NCBI RefSeq assembly: GCF_001013905.1
Contig: NZ_LN831790.1
Location: forward strand, 5,966,001-6,030,000
From: Streptomyces leeuwenhoekii
GTDB taxonomy: Bacteria; Actinomycetota; Actinomycetes; Streptomycetales; Streptomycetaceae
Length of the DNA stretch: 64,000 nt
Reading direction: 5' to 3'
This document shows, piece by piece, positions 1-7,917 of the stretch; within the stretch, counting starts at the first letter, position 1, and the number at the start of each line of letters is the position of its first letter. The notes under the pieces were generated by a model. That model had not been told where the DNA came from. It did no database searches and worked only from the letters and a program-made list of their open reading frames with translations. The position numbers and the translations under genes were made by a program.

Positions 1-641
1 CACCCCGCCCCGAGATCGCCGCGATCCTCTCCGCCCCCCTGCCGGAGTCCGCGCTGCCCGCCCCCGTGGAGCGGCCCGCCGACGAGCCGCCGCACCCGAC
101 GGCGTCCACCGCCGCGCGCAACGGCAGCGCCGAGCGCGTACCGGCCGCCAAGGGCGTGCCCACCCCCAAGGACCTCGCCGCACTGCGCGCCCCCGGCCCC
201 CAGCACGCCGCCGCGCATCCGGCCTCCGCGACCCTGCGCTGGTCCTCCGACAAGGGCTGGGTCGACCGCCCCGTCTCCGAGCCCCCCGACGCGGCCTCGA
301 TGCCGACGCTCGCGCAGCTCACCACCGCGGAGCAGCGGTGGGCCGACCGCGAGGAGGACATCACCACGGTCGGCGGCGACCCCTACGAGGTGGGGCAGGT
401 CTTCGCCCGCCGCTGGGTGGAGCGCCTCGGCGACCAGAGCCATCTGCAGAAGCTCTCGGGCATGTACCCGCGCATCCCGCACCGCGTCGACGGCGAGCTG
501 CTGCGCTACGCCGCCCGCTTCGGGCTGCTCGCCCACAAGGACGACCAGATCGACGAACGCGACCGGTACGCGATCCGGGCCGGCTTCTGGCGGGAGATCG
601 ACCAGCGGACGGCGGTCGAGCGCGCCCCGGCCGAGGAGTGA
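1..641 (+). CDS. C-terminal part of a probable NYN (PIN-like) domain protein, truncated at the window edge
   Basis: The frame is open from the first bases and ends with TGA at 639-641, so only the last 212 residues are present. The visible part opens with a low-complexity Pro/Ala/Thr stretch. It ends in a compact charged domain (about the last 100 residues) with Gly-Met-Tyr-Pro-Arg-Ile-Pro, a Leu-Leu-Arg-Tyr segment and a final Arg-Ala-Gly-Phe-Trp motif. From memory this resembles the winged-helix/OST-HTH-like tail of actinobacterial NYN-domain putative RNases. The catalytic domain would lie upstream and is not seen, so the assignment is tentative. Confidence 0.6.
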   Translation, partial: PRPEIAAILSAPLPESALPAPVERPADEPPHPTASTAARNGSAERVPAAKGVPTPKDLAALRAPGPQHAAAHPASATLRWSSDKGWVDRPVSEPPDAASMPTLAQLTTAEQRWADREEDITTVGGDPYEVGQVFARRWVERLGDQSHLQKLSGMYPRIPHRVDGELLRYAARFGLLAHKDDQIDERDRYAIRAGFWREIDQRTAVERAPAEE

Positions 642-688
642 GCGCCGCGTCCGAGCCGCCGCGGCCGGGGGTCCGCCGCGGCGCCTTT
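642..688 (+). terminator. Possible intrinsic terminator
   Basis: GCGCCGCG at 642-649 can pair with CGCGGCGC at 677-684, and the second arm is followed by CTTTCC. It starts directly after the stop codon of the first gene. The loop is long and itself GC-rich, so the fold is uncertain. Confidence 0.45.
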
Positions 689-783
689 CCGCGCCCGCCC
701 GCCGTCCGCCGCGCGAGGGGGAGGGTTGCGCCGAGTTGACGCTTATGGGGCCACCCGGGAGCGGGCCCGGGACGCCGACCCCG

Positions 784-800
784 TAGGCTCGTCCCTTGTG
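784..800 (+). promoter_or_regulatory. Leaderless-type promoter in front of the ABC ATPase
   Basis: The -10-like hexamer TAGGCT (784-789) lies 8 bases before GTG at 798. This spacing puts the transcription start at or next to the start codon. No Shine-Dalgarno sequence precedes the GTG. The same TAGGCT-N6-8-start arrangement recurs at 19312, 42051 and 52624. Confidence 0.55.
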
Positions 801-1817
801 AGTACGCGCGCGGCACAGACATCTCGGCACCGTGATGACGTGGTGTGCGTGGTGCGCGGACTGACCAAGACCTACCCGGCCGTGCGCGGCCGGCGCGGCG
901 TCCCCGCGACGCCCGAGGTGCGCGCCACCGACGACGTCCGGCTGGAGATCCGGCGCGGGGAGATCTTCGGGCTGCTGGGCCCGAACGGCGCCGGCAAGTC
1001 CACCCTGGTGCGGCAGCTCACCGGACTGATGCGGCCCGACGCCGGCACCGTGCGGATCCTCGGCCACGACATCGTGCGGCACCCGGAGCGGGCCTCGCGG
1101 ATCCTCGCCTACCTCGGGCAGGAGTCGACCGCCCTGGACGAGCTGACCGTGTCGCTGGCCGCCGAGACCACCGGGCGGCTGCGCGGCCTGGACGCCCGGC
1201 GGGCCCGTGACGAGCGCGACGCCGTCCTGGACGAGCTGGGCCTCACCCCGATCGCCGGACGTCCGCTGAAGAAGCTCTCCGGCGGCCAGCGGCGCCTGGC
1301 CTGCTTCGCCGCCGCGCTGGTGGGGGAGCGCCCGCTGCTCGTCCTGGACGAGCCGACCACCGGCATGGACCCGGTGGCGCGGCGGGCGGTGTGGGCCGCC
1401 GTCGACCGGCGCCGGGCCGAGCGCGGCACCACCGTGCTGCTCGTCACCCACAACGTCATCGAGGCCGAGACCGTCCTGGACCGGGTCGCGGTCCTCGACC
1501 GCGGCCGGGTCATCGCCTGCGACACGCCCGCCGGGCTGAAGGAGCAGGTCGCCGGCGAGGTCCGCGTCGACCTGGTGTGGCGCGAGACGGCCCCCCTGCA
1601 CGTCCCCGAGGTCGCCGCGCTGCGGGACCGCGCCGCCGAGTCCGGCCGCCGCTGGACGCTGCGGCTCGCGCCCGAGGAGGCCCGCACGGTCGTCGCCACC
1701 GTCACCGGCGGGGCCGCCTTCGCCGCCCTGGACGACTTCACGCTCGCCACCCCGAGCCTGGAGGACGTGTACCTGGCGCTGGGCGGCGCCGCCCGGCAGG
1801 GGCTGGTGAAGGCGTGA
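798..1817 (+). CDS. ABC transporter ATP-binding protein
   Basis: Nucleotide-binding subunit of a two-component ABC exporter, 339 aa. Walker A GPNGAGKST sits at residues 61-69, the LSGGQ signature near residue 163, and a Walker B of the form LLVLDEPTTGMDP follows, then a switch His in the LLVTHN segment. The C-terminal 80 residues are a DrrA/CcmA-type extension. GTG 798 is preferred because it follows a TAGGCT element at leaderless spacing and the residues upstream are low-complexity. The stop overlaps a GTG that could start the permease, so the two genes form one unit. Substrate is unknown; drug or lipid export is typical of the family. Confidence 0.9.
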   Translation: MSTRAAQTSRHRDDVVCVVRGLTKTYPAVRGRRGVPATPEVRATDDVRLEIRRGEIFGLLGPNGAGKSTLVRQLTGLMRPDAGTVRILGHDIVRHPERASRILAYLGQESTALDELTVSLAAETTGRLRGLDARRARDERDAVLDELGLTPIAGRPLKKLSGGQRRLACFAAALVGERPLLVLDEPTTGMDPVARRAVWAAVDRRRAERGTTVLLVTHNVIEAETVLDRVAVLDRGRVIACDTPAGLKEQVAGEVRVDLVWRETAPLHVPEVAALRDRAAESGRRWTLRLAPEEARTVVATVTGGAAFAALDDFTLATPSLEDVYLALGGAARQGLVKA

Positions 1818-1954
1818 GCACGCGGGCCGCCGCCTCCCCGTCCACCGGCCGGGGCGACGTCCCCCGGAGCCCCGGCGGCGCCTCGGCACCCCCGGGAGTC
1901 CCGTCCGCCGCCAGGGAAAACCTCAGTGACCTCAGCGAAGAGGAGCAGCACGAC

Positions 1955-2773
1955 GTGAGTGTCGTACCCGCCGATGTCCTGCCGGGCGGCGCCGTGGCCG
2001 CCGAGCCCGCCCCGCGGGCGGCCGAGCTCGGGCCGAAGGCGCGGTTGTGGCCCTCGCTGGCGGCGGTCTACCGGGCGCAGCTCTCCCGCGCGCGCGTGGC
2101 GCGGATCCCGCTGCTGTTCGTGGCGACCTTCCAGTCGATCGGGATCATGATCCTGATGCGCGGCGTGGTCGACGGCGGGGGCGAGGCGCGCGCCGTGGTC
2201 GCCGGGTCGTCGGTGCTCGTCGTGGCGTTCGTCGCGCTGAACCTGCTCGCGCAGTACTTCGGCCAGTTGCGCGCCAGCGGCGGGCTCGACCACTACGCGA
2301 CGCTGCCGGTGCCGCCGGCCGCCGTGGTGCTCGGCGCCGCCGGTGCCTACGCCTCCTTCACCGTGCCGGGGACGGTGGTCACCGCCGTCTTCGGGTGCGT
2401 GCTGTTCGGGCTGCCGCTGGCCCATCTGTGGGTGCTCGCCGCCGTGATCCCGCTGGCCGGCGCCGCGCTCGCCGGGCTCGGCGCGGCCCTCGGCCTGCTC
2501 GCGCCGCGCCCGGAGCTGGCCACGCTGCTCGGGCAGCTCGGCATGTCCGCGGCGCTGCTGCTGGGGGTGCTGCCGGCGGAGCGGATGCCGGAGGCGGTCC
2601 GCCTGGCCCGGGACCTGCTGCCGTCGACGTACGGCGTGGAGGCGTTCGCCCGGACCTTCGCCCACGGGCCGGACTGGGCCTTCGTCCTCGGTGACCTCGC
2701 CGTGTGCGGGGCGGTCGGCGTGATCTCGCTGGCCGTCGCCACCTGGGCCTACCGCAGGGCGGCCGTCCGGTGA
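1955..2773 (+). CDS. ABC-2 type transporter permease
   Basis: Membrane partner of the preceding ATPase, 272 aa from this start. About six hydrophobic segments span the residues from the LLFVATFQSIGIMIL segment to the C-terminus, as in ABC-2 permeases of DrrB type. GTG 1955 is chosen because AGGAG at 1941-1945 precedes it by 9 bases. An in-frame GTG at 1814 overlaps the ATPase stop as GTGA and would add 47 Pro/Ser/Gly-rich residues; it cannot be excluded and would give tight translational coupling. The cytoplasmic N-terminus is low-complexity either way. Confidence 0.85.
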   Translation: MSVVPADVLPGGAVAAEPAPRAAELGPKARLWPSLAAVYRAQLSRARVARIPLLFVATFQSIGIMILMRGVVDGGGEARAVVAGSSVLVVAFVALNLLAQYFGQLRASGGLDHYATLPVPPAAVVLGAAGAYASFTVPGTVVTAVFGCVLFGLPLAHLWVLAAVIPLAGAALAGLGAALGLLAPRPELATLLGQLGMSAALLLGVLPAERMPEAVRLARDLLPSTYGVEAFARTFAHGPDWAFVLGDLAVCGAVGVISLAVATWAYRRAAVR

Positions 2774-2807
2774 CGCGCCGCACGGGCGGGCCTGGCACGA
2801 TGTCAGG

Positions 2808-3527
2808 GTGACCGCACCGCTGACCCCGCCCCCGCCCCCGCACGACCACTCGTCGCACCGCCGGCACCGGCAGACGCCGCTGTTCGCCGGTGCGCAGGCG
2901 TGGGGCGGCTCGTACGGACAGGACGGCCCCGGGATGAGGACCGAAGTGCGCGAGGCCGTCGTGACGGCCGTCGGGGTGACGATCGCCGGAGCGCTGCTCG
3001 GCGTGGCGTGGTGGTGGCTGGCGCCGCGCGTGCCCCTGGTCGGGGAGGCCGTCGACGGGAGCTGGGTCGTCTACCTCAAGGACACCGAGGGCGAGCAGGC
3101 CATCGGCGTCGACGGGACGTTCACGCTGCTGGCGCTCGCCTTCGGCGCCCTCAGCGCGGTGCTCGTCTTCCTGCTGCGGCGGCGCGGCGGAGTGCCGCTG
3201 GTGGTGGCGCTCGGCGTCGGGGGGCTGCTCGGCTCCCTGCTGGCCTGGCGGACCGGGGTCTGGCTCGGCCCCGGGCAGGACGTGATCGCCCACGCCAAGG
3301 AGGTCGGCAAGGGCGTGACGTTCCCGGCGCCGCTCAAGCTCGGGGCGAAGGGGGCGCTGCTGGCCTGGCCGCTGGCGGCGCTGCTGGTCCATCTGGGCCT
3401 CACGGCGCTGTTCGGCCCGCGGGACCCGGAACCGTTCCCGCAAGGACCCCACCAGCAGGGCGGCGCCCACCCGCAGGGCCCCTACGAGGGGCCGGGCGAC
3501 CCGTACGGGAAGCCGCACCGGACCTGA
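2808..3527 (+). CDS. DUF2567-type membrane protein
   Basis: Protein of 239 aa with an N-terminal Pro/His-rich stretch of about 45 residues, four predicted membrane segments, and a C-terminal Pro/Gly/His-rich tail. The WWWLAPR motif in the first membrane hairpin and the conserved soluble loop between segments 1 and 2 (a GSWVVYLKDTEGEQAIG-like block) fit the actinobacterial DUF2567 family as I know it. Function is unknown. It starts 34 bases after the permease and has no clear Shine-Dalgarno sequence, so it may have its own leaderless start. It converges on the ybaK-like gene. Confidence 0.75.
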   Translation: MTAPLTPPPPPHDHSSHRRHRQTPLFAGAQAWGGSYGQDGPGMRTEVREAVVTAVGVTIAGALLGVAWWWLAPRVPLVGEAVDGSWVVYLKDTEGEQAIGVDGTFTLLALAFGALSAVLVFLLRRRGGVPLVVALGVGGLLGSLLAWRTGVWLGPGQDVIAHAKEVGKGVTFPAPLKLGAKGALLAWPLAALLVHLGLTALFGPRDPEPFPQGPHQQGGAHPQGPYEGPGDPYGKPHRT

Positions 3528-3624
3528 GCCCCCGGGCGGTGCCCCGACGCGTCCCGCTCCCGTTCCGGCGCGGCGCGCCGCCCCCGCTCGCCGGTCGGCG
3601 CGCAGGAGCCGCCCGGGCGAGCCG

Positions 3625-4173
3625 TCACGCCCGCCCGACGGGTGCGAGAACGGCGTCCGTGAGCCGGGCGAGGTCGTCGGGGGCGAGCTCCACCTCCAGG
3701 CCGCGGCGGCCGGCGGAGACGCAGATGGTGCCGTGCGCCGCGGCCGAGGAGTCCAGCACCGTCGGGAGCTTCTTGCGCTGGCCGAGCGGGGAGATGCCGC
3801 CGCGGACGTAGCCGGTGGTGCGCTCCGCGAGCGCCGGGTCGGCCATCGCCGCGCGTTTGCCGCCCACCGCCGCCGCCAGCGCCTTCAGATCGAGCTGGCC
3901 CGCCACCGGGACCACCGCGACCGTCAGGGTCCCGTCGACGTCCGCGACCAGCGTTTTGAACACCCGGTCGGGGGAGACGCCCATCGCCTCCGCCGCCTCC
4001 TCGCCGTAGGAGGGATGGGCGGGGTCGTGCTCGTAGGAGTGGACCGTGTGGCGCACCCCCGCCGCGGCGAGCGCCACCGTCGCCGGCGTTCCGCCCGCCC
4101 GGCGCCCGCCGCCCTTGCCGGGGCGCGTTTCGCGCACCCCGTCCGGCTGCTGCTTCTTCGCCTTCTTCGCCAT
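3625..4173 (-). CDS. ybaK: YbaK/EbsC-family aminoacyl-tRNA deacylase (probable Cys-tRNA(Pro) deacylase)
   Basis: Trans-editing enzyme of the YbaK/ProX fold, 182 aa. In this family it hydrolyses mischarged Cys-tRNA(Pro) in the cytoplasm. After a Lys-rich N-terminus come GTPATVALAAAGV, the HSYEHDP segment, GVSPDRVFKTLV with the conserved catalytic Lys, and the GGISPLGQRKKLPT motif, all in family order. ATG at 4173 is chosen because it begins the Lys-rich head; sequence further upstream in this frame is antisense to the next gene. Length matches the family. Confidence 0.9.
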   Translation of the reverse strand: MAKKAKKQQPDGVRETRPGKGGGRRAGGTPATVALAAAGVRHTVHSYEHDPAHPSYGEEAAEAMGVSPDRVFKTLVADVDGTLTVAVVPVAGQLDLKALAAAVGGKRAAMADPALAERTTGYVRGGISPLGQRKKLPTVLDSSAAAHGTICVSAGRRGLEVELAPDDLARLTDAVLAPVGRA

Positions 4174-4205
4174 CCGGCCTGTTCCCGTGTTCTCGCGTCG
4201 GTGGG

Positions 4206-4946
4206 TCAGTTCAGACTCGTCGGGCCGCGCGTCAGCTCCAACGCCGGCAACGACGGCAGCGTACGGATGATGGCCGTCTCCGCGCGAAGGAGTTTCAGCT
4301 CGTCGCGCAGCCGGGACGCGGTGTCCGGGGCCTGGAGCAGCCGCTGCTTGGTGGGCGTGTCCAGCACCATCGCGGCGGCCACCAGATACGAGACCACGCC
4401 CGGCTCGTCCGGCAGGTCGGCTCCGGTCGCCAGCGACCGCTCCCGGGCTCCCGCCAGCCGCTTCTGGTACTGGCGGAAGGCCCGCAGCACCCCCTCGGCC
4501 AGTGCCCCCGCCTCGTCGCCGGACTCCTCGGTGAGCGGCTCCAGCTCGGCCGTCAGGAAGGGGCCGGAGGCGTCCACCGACAGCAGCCGGACCCGGGTCG
4601 TCCCGGTCGCCAGCACCTCGAAGGTGCCGTCGGGGCGCTCCCGGATGGTGGCCGCGTCCGCCACGCAGCCCACTTTGTGGAACGCCTTGGCCGGGTCGGG
4701 GCCGAACCCGGCGGCGGCGCCCCGCTCGGGCAGCGCCGTCGGATCGGGCAGGCCGGGCGCGCTCGGCGCCACCTCGTGGCCGTCCCGGATCGCCACGACG
4801 GCGAACCGGCGCGGCTCGTCCTCGGACGTCTTCAGCAGCTCGCGCATCATGGCGCGGTACCGCTCCTCGAAGACGCTCAGCGGGAGGACGAGCCCCGGGA
4901 ACAGGACCGAGTTCAGCGGGAACAGGGGGAGCCGGACGGTGGTCAC
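4206..4946 (-). CDS. LON peptidase substrate-binding domain protein
   Basis: Protein of 246 aa consisting of a LON N-terminal substrate-binding domain without the ATPase or protease domains. It starts VTTVRLPLFPLNSVLFPG, the classic beginning of this domain, and continues with LPLSVFEERYRAMM and VGCVADAATIRERPDG. A helical tail follows. Such stand-alone proteins are widespread in actinobacteria; a role in protein quality control is plausible but unproven. GTG 4946 is fixed by the domain start. It lies 32 bases before the ybaK-like gene on the same strand and probably shares a transcript. Confidence 0.85.
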   Translation of the reverse strand: MTTVRLPLFPLNSVLFPGLVLPLSVFEERYRAMMRELLKTSEDEPRRFAVVAIRDGHEVAPSAPGLPDPTALPERGAAAGFGPDPAKAFHKVGCVADAATIRERPDGTFEVLATGTTRVRLLSVDASGPFLTAELEPLTEESGDEAGALAEGVLRAFRQYQKRLAGARERSLATGADLPDEPGVVSYLVAAAMVLDTPTKQRLLQAPDTASRLRDELKLLRAETAIIRTLPSLPALELTRGPTSLN

Positions 4947-4957
4947 GACGCAGAAGC

Positions 4958-6001
4958 CTAATGGTCGGCGGAGCGGACACGGCGGCCGTGCCCGTATCGG
5001 GGGCGGCCGGAACCCGCCGGAACCGGTGCGCGGGCCACCGCCGCGCACACGTCGCGGCGCACGTCCAGGAAGCGGCCGAGCGGATCGTCCGCCTCCCGCT
5101 CCCAGGGGAAGGAGGTCGCGTACGGGCCGGTCAGCCGCAGTTGCTCCAGGGCGTCCGCCCGGCGCCCGAGGCGCACCAGCACGTACGCCAGCAGGTTGCG
5201 CAGCTCCGCGGGCCACGGGTCGGCGGCCGGGTGGGCGGACGAGAGCGCGATCGCGAGATCGGCCGCCGCGTGCAGCCGGGCCGGCTCCACCCCCGGCCCG
5301 CCGCCCGCGGCCAGGCACGCGAACGCGGCCCGCAGCGGCAGCGCCCGCACCAGGGCCCCCTCGGGCGCGTCCTGCGCCGCGGTCTCGGCGAAGTCGAGGC
5401 AGGCGCGGTGCGCGCCGGGCGAGGTCGCGGCCAGGTACTCCAGCGCCGCGACATGGCTGCCGTAATGGTGCGGGCAGCGGCGCACGGCCTCGCCCCACAG
5501 CCGCTCGAACTCGGCGGGCCCGGTGCCCCGGCCCAGCGCGCCGTCCAGCGCGATCCGCCAGGGCACCGGGTCGGGTCCGCCGCGGTCGGCGGCCGCCGTG
5601 ATCGCCGGGTCCGCCTGGCGCAGCAGCTCGGCGCGGGCCGGCGAGTCCCAGCAGCGGTCCACCGCGAGGCGGGCCCCGACCAGCAGGGCGTCCGGGTCGT
5701 GCGGGGCGGCGGCGTACCAGGCGCGCAGCCACTCGGGGCGGGAGCGCGCGATGACCGCCAGCCGGGCCGCGTACCGGTCGCGGTGCTCCCACTCGGCGCT
5801 CTCCCGGGTGGCGGCCAGCAGCTCGGCCGCGGGCGCGTACCCGCCGTGCGCCGCCGCGATCAGGGCGGGGGCGAGACGGTCGTCGGGCGCGTCGAGGAGC
5901 ACCTCGTCCTCGGCGGACGGTCCGGCGGCCAGGCGCGGCGGCTTCCCCCGCATCCGCGCCCCACTCAGGAGCATGCGCAGCAGAGCCATGGTGCCGACCA
6001 T
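4958..6001 (-). CDS. Uncharacterised Ala-rich helical (TPR-like) protein
   Basis: I do not recognise a named family. The 347-aa protein is almost all alpha-helical by composition, with repeated pairs of helices about 34-40 residues long, including a PAELRNLLAYVLVRLGRRADALEQL segment that looks like a tetratricopeptide unit. No signal peptide or membrane segment is clear. ATG 6001 is the first start; ATG 5989 (MALLRMLL) is equally possible because neither has a good ribosome binding site. It ends 11 bases before the LON-domain gene, so the three minus-strand genes 4958-3625 probably form an operon. Confidence 0.7.
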   Translation of the reverse strand: MVGTMALLRMLLSGARMRGKPPRLAAGPSAEDEVLLDAPDDRLAPALIAAAHGGYAPAAELLAATRESAEWEHRDRYAARLAVIARSRPEWLRAWYAAAPHDPDALLVGARLAVDRCWDSPARAELLRQADPAITAAADRGGPDPVPWRIALDGALGRGTGPAEFERLWGEAVRRCPHHYGSHVAALEYLAATSPGAHRACLDFAETAAQDAPEGALVRALPLRAAFACLAAGGGPGVEPARLHAAADLAIALSSAHPAADPWPAELRNLLAYVLVRLGRRADALEQLRLTGPYATSFPWEREADDPLGRFLDVRRDVCAAVARAPVPAGSGRPRYGHGRRVRSADH

Positions 6002-6125
6002 GAAAGTGCGCAGGTCAGCGGTGCGCCACCACTCTCGCGCAACTCGTGGAAAGTTGTACGGCGGTCGGTCAAGGAAAGGTAAAGAGGTGGGTCTGCCCGT
6101 CAGTGCCGCGCCGGCGCCTTCCCGG

Positions 6126-7712
6126 TCAGTTGCGGTGCAGCAGCCGGGTCGCCCCCGCCGCCACCGTCGTCGCCAGGACCCAGCCCAGCAGGATCATCGC
6201 CGCGGCCAGCCACTGCCAGCCGCCGGTGAGCTGCCAGGCGTCGACCTGGCCGAGGTCGATGACCGGCAGCAGCAGGTCGAGCGCGAACAGGGCCGGATCC
6301 CAGGCCGGATGCTCACTCCGCTTGACGGGCGGATGGCCCGCGTGGGCGAAGGCGACCGAGCCCGCCGCCCACAGCACCGCCATCCACACCGCGGCCCGGC
6401 CCGGCCGGTAGCCGTAGGCGACCGTCCCGTCCTGCACGTACCCCCACAGCTTGAGGGCGAGCGGCAGGCTCTCGCGGCGCCGGCGCTGCTTGGCCAGCAG
6501 CACCTCCCGGGCGTCCTCGTCCTCGCCGCCGGCCCGCAGCACCGCCGCGAGCCGTTCGTAGGGCTCCGGGTTGTACTCGGCGGTCGCGGCGGCCACCCAG
6601 TCCAGCCGCTCGGCCAGCGGGAACGGGCCGCGCGGCACCAGGTTCTCGTAGCAGAAGCCGCCCATGTGCAGCCGCCCCGGGCCCGGCCAGCTGTCCGCCC
6701 GGTCCATCAGGTTGACGATCCGCGCCCCCGACAGCACCACCCGGCCGCGCGCCGGGCGCTCGCCGAGGAAGCGCAGCTCGGGCGTCTGCACCCGGCGCAG
6801 CGACAGCTCCTGCTCGTCGGTGAGGGTGAAGCGGGCCCGCTCGAAGTCGAGCGCGTCGCCGAACCGGCCGTCGTCCAGGCGCATCCCGCCCTCGCACTCG
6901 AACCGCTGCACCCGGATGCCCTCCACCGGCGTCATCCCGCTGAGCAGCGGGCTGCCGACGTGCGTGACGCCCGCCGGGGTCATGTACAGCGTGCGCTCGA
7001 CGGACAACTGGGGGGCGTTCAGCGCGAGCCGCGCGCGGGGGTTGCGGAGCCGGGCGCCGCGCAGGCTCAGCGAGACCCCGACGGTGGCGCCGCGCAGGCT
7101 CAGTTCGCCGTCCGCCTCCAGCATCTCGGCCTGGAGGTCCTGTCCGACGCTCAGCCCGTCCCCGGCGATCGACCGGCCGCTGCGGTCCCGGTGCACGATC
7201 GCCTGGTTGAGCAGCAGATCGGTGCCGATCTGGGCGTCGGTGAGCCGTATGCCGTGCCGGAAGCGGCAGCGCGGCAGATGCAGGTCGCCCTCGGTCTGCA
7301 CCCGGGCCGCCTCCAGGCGCGGCACCGAGCAGTCCACCAGCCGGACGGTGGTGAAGCGGGCCTCCGGCAGCAGGACCTCCCGCTCGAAGCGGCAGCCCCG
7401 CAGCTCGACGTAGGGCACGACCGTGCCGCCCGCGAGGTCCAGCGCGTCGACGACCTGGACGCCGACGAGCTTCAGCGAGGAGACCCGGCCGGCCAGCGCG
7501 GGCGGCCCGTCCAGCAGCAGCCAGCACACGATCCGGGCCCGCACGGTCCGCTCGGGGCCCCAGGGATGGGCTCCGTGCGGATCGTCGACCAGCGCGTCCC
7601 CGCTGCTCAGGTCGTAGACGCTGCCGTTGCGGAACGCCTGCCACATGCCGGCTTCCGCGGCGGTCAGGTCGTCCGGCAGGTCTCCGGGGCTGAGCCCGGC
7701 CGCCTCGGTCAC
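6126..7712 (-). CDS. Membrane-anchored protein with beta-helix-type repeats
   Basis: Protein of 528 aa. The first 380 residues contain short repeats of roughly 20 residues with alternating Leu/Arg-rich turns (ELRGCRFEREV, LHLPRCRFRHG, LSLRGATVGVS, LSLRGARLRN), consistent with a pentapeptide-like right-handed beta-helix. A helical linker and two C-terminal membrane segments follow. Homologues are sometimes labelled oxidoreductase, but I see no nucleotide-binding motif. GTG 7712 is chosen because GAAGGGA lies 6-7 bases upstream; an ATG at 7766 would add 18 residues. It is divergent from hisD and shares its upstream region. Confidence 0.75.
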   Translation of the reverse strand: MTEAAGLSPGDLPDDLTAAEAGMWQAFRNGSVYDLSSGDALVDDPHGAHPWGPERTVRARIVCWLLLDGPPALAGRVSSLKLVGVQVVDALDLAGGTVVPYVELRGCRFEREVLLPEARFTTVRLVDCSVPRLEAARVQTEGDLHLPRCRFRHGIRLTDAQIGTDLLLNQAIVHRDRSGRSIAGDGLSVGQDLQAEMLEADGELSLRGATVGVSLSLRGARLRNPRARLALNAPQLSVERTLYMTPAGVTHVGSPLLSGMTPVEGIRVQRFECEGGMRLDDGRFGDALDFERARFTLTDEQELSLRRVQTPELRFLGERPARGRVVLSGARIVNLMDRADSWPGPGRLHMGGFCYENLVPRGPFPLAERLDWVAAATAEYNPEPYERLAAVLRAGGEDEDAREVLLAKQRRRRESLPLALKLWGYVQDGTVAYGYRPGRAAVWMAVLWAAGSVAFAHAGHPPVKRSEHPAWDPALFALDLLLPVIDLGQVDAWQLTGGWQWLAAAMILLGWVLATTVAAGATRLLHRN

Positions 7713-7857
7713 GGTGCTTCCCTTCGTCACCCGCTGTCGCGAGTCTGTTCCCACTACACCTGTCATGCCCGCTGCGTCACCAGTTGAACACTCAACGTGA
7801 GAAGGATCTTCCGGGCCGGGCTCCGCGGGCCGGACGGGGGGTGGTGTGCGCCACGTT

Positions 7858-7876
7858 CGTATCAGTCACTGATACG
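7858..7876. promoter_or_regulatory. Perfect palindrome upstream of hisD (candidate operator)
   Basis: CGTATCAG-TCA-CTGATACG: two perfect 8-base arms around a 3-base spacer, 40-58 bases upstream of the hisD start codon. The AT-richer arms stand out against the surrounding DNA. Size and symmetry fit a homodimeric regulator. It lies between hisD and the divergent gene at 7712, so it could control either. Confidence 0.6.
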
Positions 7877-7903
7877 TGCGGACGGTGCCGGACGCGGGTC
7901 TGA

Positions 7904-7917
7904 GAGAATTGGTTGCG
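7904..7917 (+). promoter_or_regulatory. Candidate -10 element and leaderless start of hisD
   Basis: GAGAAT (7904-7909) is followed after 7 bases by GTG at 7917, with no Shine-Dalgarno sequence in between. The spacing suggests transcription begins at the start codon. No convincing -35 is visible, which would fit a promoter needing the palindrome at 7858 for activation. Confidence 0.45.

Noticed and set aside
3533..3617. Terminator formed by CCCGGGCGG and CCGCCCGGG between the DUF2567 and ybaK genes
   Set aside because: The arms are 67 bases apart; such pairing is easily found by chance at this GC content.
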